From positions 1-7,679 of the forward strand of contig JACMRS010000255.1 of assembly GCA_014376345.1 (NCBI GenBank): a stretch of 7,679 nucleotides of DNA. The letters run 5' to 3'. Shown here piece after piece: positions 1 through 5,939 of the stretch. The position numbers and the translations under genes are program-made. Below the pieces are notes generated by a model, which had not been told where the DNA came from, searched no databases, and was given only the letters and a program-made list of their open reading frames with translations. The stretch comes from Bacteroidia bacterium. GTDB taxonomy: Bacteria; Bacteroidota; Bacteroidia; NS11-12g; UBA955. Every line of letters starts with the position of its first letter. The stretch's first letter is position 1.

Positions 1-976
1 AAAAATGCTCCGGTAAAGTATTACCGGTAAAGAATGGGATGTTTCTGTCAACACTATTCAGCCCAAAACTTACAGCATACTGCCCATATCGTCCCGATTT
101 AATAATACAAGAATCAGGTTCGAAAAAGTAATCACCTTCATCCTTTATCGGAGGTCCTTCTTTCCTTTTCCCAAACACCATTTCATCGCAATGTCCATCA
201 CCATAAATATTAACAGTATGAATTTCCGGTTCGGCAGTCTGCTCTTGTCCAACTTCAAACAGCAGCTCTTTCACTTCATTTTTATAACCTAACACATACA
301 CTTTCCGCACAGTTCCCAATTCTCTGAAACCCATGCTGATGTCGTACATTGGCGAGGCTTTTATAAAAACAGTTTCCGCTAATGAAAGCAAATCAGGAAG
401 CATTGCGGTGATATCCGGAAGAGAATCTTTGAGCGATCCTGTTCTTTTAGAAGATGGTCTGCGGTCTGGGTCTGCATATACAGCAGTAAATTTATTAAGG
501 GTTTTGGGGGAAGAAATATAGGACTCCGCAGGTGTGCTGAGACGTTGAATGTTTTTGATGCCCAGCTTTTGATAGTTATTGATAACGATGGCATTGAGTT
601 CTTCATCGGTATCAACTGAGATTATTTGCTCGAAATTCTTTGAAAGCGCCCATGAATCCACTCCCAATCCGCCACAAATTTCAAGAAGTGTTTTCCCTTT
701 AATTATTGTTTGTTTGTAAGCAGCCACTGCTTCTGAAGTGCATTGTTCAAGACTTTTGGCAGTGTAATAACAATCGTTTTTAAAGAAGGTCGGAAGTTTG
801 TCTTCAGCTTTCTTAAAGCAGTCGGCCTGAGTTGCAATAAAGCTTGCATCCTCACCAAACATACTTTTATACCTAAGCATTATCTCCGCACCACTTAACG
901 AATAGTGTTTCTTAATAAAACTTAAAAAAGTATTATTCAACAATAATTGATTAAATTTGCCGTTTATTAAAGTCAT
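1..976 (-). CDS. Class I SAM-dependent methyltransferase, PG_1098/THUMP-like family (3' end outside window)
   Basis: Reading leftward from the ATG at 976, the frame stays open for 325 codons to the window edge, so the C-terminus is missing. Residues 1-90 are a helical N-terminal region. Residues 97-112 (LLEICGGLGVDSWALS) are the glycine-rich SAM-binding motif I, followed by an acidic strand end (SVDTDEE, 120-126). Residues 167-173 (YADPDRR) match the motif IV region, written DPxRR in this family. Residues 282-320 (YFFEPDSCIIKSG and on) resemble the ferredoxin-like domain of the PG_1098 family. A C-terminal THUMP-like domain would be expected beyond the window. The family is common in Bacteroidota and is presumed to methylate RNA or a translation component, but I know of no established substrate. 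The start lies only 11 bp from the divergent lipoprotein gene, and no ribosome binding site is visible. Family assignment is from remembered motifs; the target is unknown. Confidence 0.85.
   Translation of the reverse strand, partial: MTLINGKFNQLLLNNTFLSFIKKHYSLSGAEIMLRYKSMFGEDASFIATQADCFKKAEDKLPTFFKNDCYYTAKSLEQCTSEAVAAYKQTIIKGKTLLEICGGLGVDSWALSKNFEQIISVDTDEELNAIVINNYQKLGIKNIQRLSTPAESYISSPKTLNKFTAVYADPDRRPSSKRTGSLKDSLPDITAMLPDLLSLAETVFIKASPMYDISMGFRELGTVRKVYVLGYKNEVKELLFEVGQEQTAEPEIHTVNIYGDGHCDEMVFGKRKEGPPIKDEGDYFFEPDSCIIKSGRYGQYAVSFGLNSVDRNIPFFTGNTLPEHF
952..959 (+). promoter_or_regulatory. Candidate Bacteroidota -7 box for the lipoprotein-ytxJ unit
   Basis: TAAATTTG matches the Bacteroidota -7 consensus TAnnTTTG exactly and lies 28 bp before the lipoprotein ATG at 988, giving a leader of roughly 20 nt. 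No TTG-type -33 element is seen at the usual 17-23 bp spacing upstream. The box lies inside the 5' end of the divergent methyltransferase gene. In AT-rich sequence an 8-mer with two free positions can occur by chance, so this is moderate evidence. Confidence 0.45.
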
Positions 977-987
977 AAGCAATCAAA

Positions 988-1113
988 ATGAAAAAGTTAA
1001 TTATAGGCATCATTGCCTTATTTGTACTGGCAGGAACAGTGTCATCATGTGGCGCACGCGACAAATGTCCAAGCGTTCATAAGTCAGTAGTGCCAGCAGA
1101 AAAAACAGTTTAA
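988..1113 (+). CDS. Small lipoprotein of 41 residues
   Basis: This short gene encodes a 41-residue protein. It has a basic N-terminus (MKK), a hydrophobic stretch at residues 4-16, and a lipobox-like sequence ending in Cys21 (V18-S19-S20-C21-G22). Signal peptidase II would leave a mature lipopeptide of about 21 residues with one further cysteine (Cys27, in DKCPSVH). Tiny 'SSCG...KCP' lipoproteins are a familiar type in Bacteroidota, and their function is not known to me. Support comes from the lipobox, a -7 box 28 bp upstream, and the TAATG overlap in which its stop codon shares one base with the start of the YtxJ-like gene, implying translational coupling. No Shine-Dalgarno sequence is visible; the leader is A-rich. 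It would be anchored in the inner or outer membrane, facing the periplasm or the surface. Confidence 0.7.
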   Translation: MKKLIIGIIALFVLAGTVSSCGARDKCPSVHKSVVPAEKTV

Positions 1114-1451
1114 TGAACTGGAAACAACTTGATAGCATCAGTCAGCTCGATGCCATTGAGCTGGAATCTCAAACGAAACCTGTGATCATTTTCAAGCACA
1201 GTACCAGTTGCAGCATCAGCAGCATGGCGAAAGCCAGACTTGAAAGACAGTGGGACCTTCCGGAAGAATCTATATCGGCTTGGCATCTTGATCTGATTGC
1301 ACACCGTGACATTTCCAATGCCATTGCAACTAAATTCCATGTTCACCATGAGTCGCCACAGATCCTTTACATCGTAAAGGGTGAGTGTGTGTATGATGAA
1401 AGCCACATGGGTATTTCAGTAAAAGGAATCAAAGAACAACTTAATAGTTAA
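1113..1451 (+). CDS. ytxJ: YtxJ/BrxC-type bacilliredoxin (bacillithiol-system redox-active protein)
   Basis: The 112-residue product has the compact thioredoxin-like layout of the YtxJ/BrxC family (DUF2847). An N-terminal helix and strand (VIIFKHS, 24-30) lead to the single active-site cysteine Cys33 in TSCSIS. After that come a long helix, a cis-proline-type SPQ at 81-83, and the C-terminal strand and helix (ILYIVKGECVYDESH). In Firmicutes, BrxC is a monothiol protein that removes bacillithiol from S-bacillithiolated proteins; Bacteroidota that make bacillithiol carry relatives. Serine rather than proline follows the active cysteine, which I recall as normal for Bacteroidota homologues. A second cysteine, Cys92, lies near the C-terminus. 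There is no signal peptide, so it is cytoplasmic, unlike its lipoprotein partner upstream. Its start overlaps the previous stop by one base. Assignment to the family is confident; the exact redox partner is inferred. Confidence 0.88.
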   Translation: MNWKQLDSISQLDAIELESQTKPVIIFKHSTSCSISSMAKARLERQWDLPEESISAWHLDLIAHRDISNAIATKFHVHHESPQILYIVKGECVYDESHMGISVKGIKEQLNS

Positions 1452-1472
1452 TAGTTTTTTGGGGATATTATT

Positions 1473-1499
1473 GTGGACACACTGCCGTGTGACCCTACA
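1473..1499. repeat. REP-like imperfect palindrome, copy 1
   Basis: This 27-bp unit is repeated at 1525-1551 with a single mismatch (A or C after the central GTGTG). Its core CACACTGCCGTGTG forms a 5-bp stem with a 4-base loop, and the flanking GG/CC could extend it past one mismatch. The unit sits in the gap between the convergent ytxJ and UDP-glucuronate decarboxylase genes, a typical location for REP-type elements. No T-run follows directly on either strand, so it is not a classical intrinsic terminator, although the hairpin could protect mRNA 3' ends. Confidence 0.7.
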
Positions 1500-1524
1500 T
1501 ATATATTTCAAGGCATTTTTGGTG

Positions 1525-1551
1525 GTGGACACACTGCCGTGTGCCCCTACA
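1525..1551. repeat. REP-like imperfect palindrome, copy 2
   Basis: This is the second copy of the 27-bp unit, in the same orientation and 52 bp from copy 1. The right end GTGTGCCCCTAC is a better match to a full palindrome (GTAGGGG...CCCCTAC type) than the left end, which has GTGGA instead of GTAGGGG, as if the left arm had decayed. It ends 24 bp before the stop codon of the decarboxylase gene. The 25-bp spacer between the copies is AT-rich and unrelated to the unit. Confidence 0.7.
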
Positions 1552-1575
1552 CTTCGCCATCACACTTCGCAAAAC

Positions 1576-2562
1576 TCACCTTCTGGCAAACGCTCTGCCG
1601 TAGGGGTTTTCTTCCAGCTTTTCTTTTGGGAGTGATCTGAAATAATCATACGTTATTTTCAAGCCTTCTTCCCTGCTTACTTTTGGTTCCCACCCAAGCA
1701 AATCAATTGCTCTTGTAATGTCGGGTTTTCTTTGTTTAGGATCGTCAGTTGGTAATTCTTTATAGATAATCTTCTGGGTTGTTCCTGTCAGTTTTATAAT
1801 TTCTTCTGCAAAATCTTTGATAGTAATTTCATCAGGATTACCAATATTCACCGGCTGCGCATAATCACTCAACAGCAACCTGTAAATACCTTCAATCAGA
1901 TCATCTACATAACAAAAAGAACGTGTTTGTGAACCATCACCGAAAGCCGTTAAGTCTTCGCCACGCAGTGCTTGTCCGATAAATGCCGGAAGTACGCGTC
2001 CGTCGTTCAGTCGCATTCTTGGTCCGTAAGTATTAAAGATCCTGACAATGCGTGTTTCAAGATTGTGATAAGTATGGTATGCCATTGTCATAGCTTCCTG
2101 AAAACGTTTAGCCTCATCATAAACACCCCTAGGTCCGACAGGATTTACATTTCCCCAGTAATCTTCATTCTGAGGATGCACTTGTGGATCTCCATAAACT
2201 TCTGAAGTAGAAGCTACCAGAATTCTGGCTTTTTTTGCTAATGCCAGTCCAAGTAAATTATGCGTACCCAAAGAGCCCACTTTCAATGTCTGAATTGGAA
2301 TCTTAAGATAATCTATCGGGCTTGCAGGACTTGCAAAGTGCAGGATATAATGCAGTTCACCGGGAACATGCACAAATTTCGAAACATCGTGGTGGTAAAA
2401 CTGGAAATTCTCGAGATTGAACAAGTGTTCAATATTGTGAAGATCACCTGTTATCAGGTTATCCATTCCGGTTACATGGTAGCCTTCTTTAATAAACCTG
2501 TCGCAAAGGTGCGACCCTAAAAAGCCTGCTGCTCCTGTAATTAAAACTCTTTTCATTGTCAT
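1576..2562 (-). CDS. uxs: UDP-glucuronate decarboxylase (UDP-xylose synthase)
   Basis: This 328-residue extended short-chain dehydrogenase/reductase converts UDP-glucuronate to UDP-xylose through a UDP-4-keto-pentose intermediate, using tightly bound NAD+. The Rossmann motif is G10-A-A-G13-F-L-G16, with Asp34 in MDNL placed to bind the NAD ribose. FASPASPIDY (76-85) is the hallmark that separates this family from dTDP-glucose 4,6-dehydratases. The catalytic set is visible: S118-T119-S120-E121 and Y148xxxK152 in YDEAK. NTYGPRM, NDGRVLPAF and the SQTRSFCYVDDL segment are also family-typical. The length is normal for soluble bacterial enzymes, and there is no membrane segment. It is the last gene of the operon, starting 21 bp after the UDP-glucose dehydrogenase stop, whose pathway product is its substrate. 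The ATG at 2562 is used; an in-frame ATG two codons later (MKRVLI) is an equally possible start. Confidence 0.93.
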   Translation of the reverse strand: MTMKRVLITGAAGFLGSHLCDRFIKEGYHVTGMDNLITGDLHNIEHLFNLENFQFYHHDVSKFVHVPGELHYILHFASPASPIDYLKIPIQTLKVGSLGTHNLLGLALAKKARILVASTSEVYGDPQVHPQNEDYWGNVNPVGPRGVYDEAKRFQEAMTMAYHTYHNLETRIVRIFNTYGPRMRLNDGRVLPAFIGQALRGEDLTAFGDGSQTRSFCYVDDLIEGIYRLLLSDYAQPVNIGNPDEITIKDFAEEIIKLTGTTQKIIYKELPTDDPKQRKPDITRAIDLLGWEPKVSREEGLKITYDYFRSLPKEKLEENPYGRAFARR

Positions 2563-2583
2563 GTTATACTATTTATTTCAGGT

Positions 2584-3909
2584 TTAATTTCCTGAACGCA
2601 CTCCTATGCAATAATAATTGAAACCTGCCGCTTTCATTTCAGCTGCTTCATAAATATTTCTGCCATCAAATATTACTTTTCCTTTCATCAGTGAAGCTAC
2701 TTTTTCGAAGTTAGGTGAGCGGAATTCCGGCCATTCGGTAACTACCAAAAGTGCATCGGCATCTTCAACTGCTTCATATTCATCATTCACAAAAGAAATA
2801 GTATCACCAAGACTGTGTTTTGCTTCTTCCATAGCAATCGGGTCATAAGCTTTTACTTTACCTCCCGCTTTTAAAATATGGTCGATAATTATCAATGAAG
2901 GTGCTTCGCGCATGTCATCAGTTTTTGGTTTAAATGACAGTCCCCACATTGCAAATGTTTTACCGGAAAGATTCTCCCCAAAGTGGGTTTTTACTTTATT
3001 AAACAACACAGATTTCTGAGCATCATTCACCTCTTCCACTGCTTTAAGAATACGCATTTCATAGCCATTCTCAGAAGCAGTTTTTACCAATGCTTTCACA
3101 TCTTTTGGAAAGCAACTTCCACCATAACCTATACCGGGATAAATAAATTTATTACCTATTCTGCCATCGCTTCCAATTCCTTTTCTCACCATATTAACAT
3201 CGGCACCCATTATTTCACACAGGTTTGCAATGTCATTCATAAAGCTGATTTTGGTAGCCAGCATACTGTTTGCAGCATACTTAGTCATTTCAGCACTTGG
3301 CACATCCATAAAAATAATAGGGTGTCCATTTAGAAGAAACGGCTTGTAAAGTTTGCGCATAATTTCTTCTGCATCTTCACTTTCAATACCAATAACAATA
3401 CGGTCGGGTTTTAGAAAATCTTCAATTGCCGCACCTTCTTTCAGAAACTCAGGGTTAGAGGCCACATCAAATTTAAAATCAACCCCACGCGCATCAAGTG
3501 ATTCCTGAACAGCTTTTTTAACCTTAGCCGAAGTACCAACCGGCACTGTGCTTTTAGTAACCACCACACCATAACTATTCATGTTTGCACCAATTTCACC
3601 TGCAACTGCTAAAACATATTTCAGATCTGCGCTGCCGTCTTCTCCCGGAGGTGTTCCTACCGCAATAAATGCCACATCAGAATCTTTAATACTTTCCGCA
3701 AGGTTGCATGAAAAACTAAGTCTGCCTTTTTCTACATTCCTTAAAACCATGTCTTCAAGTCCCGGCTCATAAATAGGAAGAATGCCTTTGTTCAGATTAT
3801 CGATTTTATTTTTATCAATATCAATGCACACCACATCCATTCCAACTTCCGCAAAGCAGGTTCCTGTAACAAGTCCGACATAACCTGTTCCAATTACTGA
3901 TATTTTCAT
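2584..3909 (-). CDS. ugd: UDP-glucose 6-dehydrogenase
   Basis: The product oxidises UDP-glucose to UDP-glucuronate with two NAD+. At 441 residues it is full length for the bacterial family. The N-terminal NAD domain begins with G7-T-G-Y-V-G12 and an acidic strand end (CIDID, 28-32). STVPVGT (120-126) and SNPEFLKEGAA (151-161) are substrate-site motifs, and Lys210 in MTKYAAN is the conserved active-site lysine. The catalytic cysteine Cys266 lies in GYGGSCFPKD (261-270). The C-terminal UDP-binding domain (from about 315) has the typical GLSFKPKTDDMREAP at 323-337. Specificity for UDP-glucose rather than UDP-GlcNAc or GDP-mannose is inferred from overall similarity and from the downstream decarboxylase. 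It lies 10 bp after the aminotransferase stop and 21 bp before the decarboxylase, so the three are almost certainly one transcript. Confidence 0.93.
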   Translation of the reverse strand: MKISVIGTGYVGLVTGTCFAEVGMDVVCIDIDKNKIDNLNKGILPIYEPGLEDMVLRNVEKGRLSFSCNLAESIKDSDVAFIAVGTPPGEDGSADLKYVLAVAGEIGANMNSYGVVVTKSTVPVGTSAKVKKAVQESLDARGVDFKFDVASNPEFLKEGAAIEDFLKPDRIVIGIESEDAEEIMRKLYKPFLLNGHPIIFMDVPSAEMTKYAANSMLATKISFMNDIANLCEIMGADVNMVRKGIGSDGRIGNKFIYPGIGYGGSCFPKDVKALVKTASENGYEMRILKAVEEVNDAQKSVLFNKVKTHFGENLSGKTFAMWGLSFKPKTDDMREAPSLIIIDHILKAGGKVKAYDPIAMEEAKHSLGDTISFVNDEYEAVEDADALLVVTEWPEFRSPNFEKVASLMKGKVIFDGRNIYEAAEMKAAGFNYYCIGVRSGN

Positions 3910-3919
3910 TCGTTTATAT

Positions 3920-5065
3920 TTAATTGTTATTGGTTAATGTTTTATTTACTTCCTCAAAAAAAGAAAACACTGTTTGTGTAATATAATTAATCTGCTCAGT
4001 GTCCATATCGGTTCCAATTGGCAAACTGACAACACAGCCGCACAGCATCTCTGAAACGGGAAGCGTAATTGACTGGTTGAATGCTTTTTGTTTAAAAACC
4101 GGCAAAGGATAATAAACCATTGTTGGTATACCTTTGGTTTCAAGATACTTTTTGAAAGCAGGAATATCCATAGCGCAGGTTTTCAGAGTGTATTGGTGAA
4201 AAACATGCGTGGCATTATTTTGTCTTGCAGGAATAGCCAGATTTTGGTGTCCGCTAAATGCTTTATCATAAGCAGCAGCTACGACTTGTCTTTCTGCAAT
4301 AAATTTGTCTAGATGCTTTAATTTCACTCCCAATATAGCTGCTTGCAAAGTATCCAATCTCGAATTGACACCAACAACATCATGGATATATTTAACCTGC
4401 TGACCGTGGTTTGCGATCATTTTAATTTTGGCTGCAAGTTCTTTATCATTAGTATAAACAGCACCGCCATCGCCATAACAACCCAGATTTTTGCTCGGGA
4501 AAAACGAAGTAGTTGCAATATGTCCGATAGTACCTGCTTTTTTCACAGTGCCATCGCTGAAAGTATAATTTGCACCAATTGCCTGTGCATTGTCTTCAAT
4601 TACGTAAAGATTATGTTCAGAAGCAATCTTCATGATCTTTTCCATTTCACAAGGCTGACCGAAAAGGTGAACCGGCGCAATCACTTTGGTTTTAGAAGTA
4701 ATTGCCGCTTCTATAAGATTTGCATCAATATTAAATGTCTGGTTGTCGGCATCAACAAATACAGGTTTCAACTTAAGCAGCATGCAAACTTCAGCCACTG
4801 CGATGTACGAAAATCCTGAAGTAATTACCTCGCTGCCTTCGGGAAGATCCAGTGCCATCAAAGCAATCTGAAGTGCATCAGTACCGTTGGCACAAGGAAT
4901 AACGTGGTTGCTTTTGAGATATTCTGCAAGTTGCAACGCAAATTGATTTACAGCAGGTCCATTTATAAAAGCACCTGTTGAGGTTACTTCCTGCATGGCA
5001 GAATCAATGTCTTTTTTAAGACCCTGATACTGACTTACCAGGTCGACCATGTGTATCTTTCGCAT
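3920..5065 (-). CDS. DegT/DnrJ/EryC1/StrS-family PLP aminotransferase, WbpE-like sugar aminotransferase
   Basis: This PLP enzyme of 381 residues transfers an amino group, usually from glutamate, to a keto-sugar nucleotide. From the start chosen here, CANGTDALQI (58-67) binds the cofactor phosphate, Asp158 in VIEDNAQ pairs with the pyridine nitrogen, and Lys192 in FFPSKNLGCYGDGG is the Schiff-base lysine. NHGQ...VGVNSRLDTLQAAIL is strongly reminiscent of WbpE, the UDP-3-keto-GlcNAc-uronate aminotransferase. The frame is open back to an ATG at 5134. I start at 5065 because MRKIHMVDLxSQY is how this family normally begins and because a promoter box (5084-5091) lies just upstream. The ATG at 5050 is the alternative. 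It is the first gene of the operon with UDP-glucose dehydrogenase and UDP-glucuronate decarboxylase. The true substrate, a UDP-3-keto-uronate or a UDP-4-keto-pentose, cannot be told from sequence alone. Confidence 0.88.
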   Translation of the reverse strand: MRKIHMVDLVSQYQGLKKDIDSAMQEVTSTGAFINGPAVNQFALQLAEYLKSNHVIPCANGTDALQIALMALDLPEGSEVITSGFSYIAVAEVCMLLKLKPVFVDADNQTFNIDANLIEAAITSKTKVIAPVHLFGQPCEMEKIMKIASEHNLYVIEDNAQAIGANYTFSDGTVKKAGTIGHIATTSFFPSKNLGCYGDGGAVYTNDKELAAKIKMIANHGQQVKYIHDVVGVNSRLDTLQAAILGVKLKHLDKFIAERQVVAAAYDKAFSGHQNLAIPARQNNATHVFHQYTLKTCAMDIPAFKKYLETKGIPTMVYYPLPVFKQKAFNQSITLPVSEMLCGCVVSLPIGTDMDTEQINYITQTVFSFFEEVNKTLTNNN

Positions 5066-5083
5066 TCCGTTCGTCAAATTGTG

Positions 5084-5114
5084 CAAAGATATGAAGAATG
5101 GTGTATTGGCAAAA
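5084..5114 (-). promoter_or_regulatory. Promoter of the aminotransferase-ugd-uxs operon (-33 and -7 boxes)
   Basis: On the minus strand, TTTTG (complement of 5110-5114) is followed after 18 bp by TATCTTTG (complement of 5084-5091). This fits the Bacteroidota sigma-factor consensus TTG-N17-23-TAnnTTTG. Transcription would begin near 5078, about a dozen bases before the chosen ATG at 5065. This supports that start over the upstream ATG at 5134. The -33 element lies next to the -7 box of the divergent promoter, so the two promoters are face-overlapping. Confidence 0.68.
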
Positions 5115-5117
5115 CTA

Positions 5118-5125
5118 TATCTTTG
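5118..5125 (+). promoter_or_regulatory. Candidate -7 box of the outer-membrane protein-waaA operon
   Basis: TATCTTTG matches TAnnTTTG exactly and lies 17 bp before the ATG at 5143, predicting a leader of about ten bases. The match at the -33 position is poor (ATG at 5098-5100 with a 17-bp spacer), so this promoter may be weaker or activator dependent. It is the mirror image of the box at 5084-5091: the arms CAAAGATAT and ATATCTTTG are perfect over 9 bp. Confidence 0.55.
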
Positions 5126-5142
5126 TGCTAACAACCCGTTTT

Positions 5143-5934
5143 ATGATTCGCAAAATTCTTATACAAAGCCTGATAGTTGCAGTGACACTTCTTACTGCCA
5201 TTTGCAGTTACGGGCAAAAACAGGCAATTCAGGTTTACAGTTCAAGAAATATCTTTACATTCAATTTCATGTTCGGACAGCAGTTTCCTTTGGCAGATCT
5301 GAAAGAAAGATTCGGGAGTTGCCCAACTGTTGGTGTAAGCGTTGCGTATAAAACCCCTTCCAACTGGCAGTTTGAAGCAGGTTTAAGCAGCTTTTATGGC
5401 AGCAGAGTAAAAGAAAATACCATGTTTGACAGTCTTACCGGACCATCAGGCGATTTGATAGATGCAAACGGACAGCTTGCGGTAATCAGACTTTATGAAA
5501 GAGGTTTCCATGTTTTTGCAGGTGGTGGCAGACTATTTAATTTCGGAAATAACAATCAGAATTCAGGATTACTGTTAACCGGCGGACTGGGCTTTATGCA
5601 ACATAAAATAAAGTTTACATACTTTAAAGACATCCTTCCACAGCTCGACAAGGACATGTACAAAGGTTATGACAGACTGACTAACGGACTGATGCTAAGA
5701 CAATGGGTGGGTTACCAGCGCATGGACCCGCATCAAAGATTTAATTTCTTTGTTGGCTTTGAAATATTGGAAGGATTTACTAAAAACCGCCGCTCTCTAA
5801 ATTACGATACACGTGTCAGAGACAACCGAAACAGACTGGATATGACATTGAGCTTTAAAGTGGGTATTTCAATTGCTTTGTATGGCAATATGGGAAAGAA
5901 AAATAAAGTTCTGGAGGAAAAGTTTTTCGATTAA
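5143..5934 (+). CDS. Predicted outer-membrane beta-barrel protein of unknown function
   Basis: The 263-residue product begins with a clear Sec signal peptide: MIRK, a hydrophobic core at residues 5-20, and probable cleavage near SYG-Q25. The ATG at 5143 is chosen because the in-frame ATG at 5098 would put 15 odd residues before the signal peptide and lies upstream of the predicted promoter. The mature part is rich in alternating hydrophobic/polar, aromatic and glycine-bearing strands, for example 36-48, residues around 'VGVSVAYKT' and 'FHVFAGGGRLFNFG', 'LLLTGGLGFMQHKIKFTY', 'FNFFVGFEIL' and 'LDMTLSFKVGISIALYG'. This fits a small 8-10 strand outer-membrane barrel. There is no lipobox. It precedes waaA by 5 bp, so the two are cotranscribed. 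I do not recognise a named family; a link to LPS assembly or display is only suggested by the neighbour. Confidence 0.78.
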   Translation: MIRKILIQSLIVAVTLLTAICSYGQKQAIQVYSSRNIFTFNFMFGQQFPLADLKERFGSCPTVGVSVAYKTPSNWQFEAGLSSFYGSRVKENTMFDSLTGPSGDLIDANGQLAVIRLYERGFHVFAGGGRLFNFGNNNQNSGLLLTGGLGFMQHKIKFTYFKDILPQLDKDMYKGYDRLTNGLMLRQWVGYQRMDPHQRFNFFVGFEILEGFTKNRRSLNYDTRVRDNRNRLDMTLSFKVGISIALYGNMGKKNKVLEEKFFD

Positions 5935-5939
5935 TATCT

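Noticed and set aside
10..27. Perfect 7-bp inverted repeat CCGGTAA-AGTA-TTACCGG near the left edge
   Set aside because: It lies inside the methyltransferase coding sequence and reads as ordinary codons (TGNTLPE); no T-run or second copy supports a terminator or operator.
379..615. Minus-strand frame of 78 codons and a plus-strand frame at 333-521
   Set aside because: Both are in the wrong frame or strand relative to the methyltransferase, whose frame is open without interruption from 976 to base 1 and carries the SAM-binding motif.
1110..1406. Open frame of 98 codons on the minus strand
   Set aside because: It is the complement of the YtxJ-like gene, whose active-site motif and coupling to the lipoprotein gene make the plus strand the real one.
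1550..1570. Two copies of CACTTCGC with a 13-bp period
   Set aside because: The unit is only 8 bp with two copies beside the palindromic repeats; it is too short to support a repeat call or a CRISPR-like array.
4343..4819. Open frame of 158 codons on the plus strand
   Set aside because: It is antisense to the well-supported aminotransferase, its product is low-complexity and rich in Cys, Phe, Ile and Asn, and it shows no domain or promoter.
5066..5134. Longer aminotransferase start at the ATG at 5134
   Set aside because: The extra 23 residues do not resemble the family, and the start would lie upstream of the predicted promoter and overlap the divergent -7 box.
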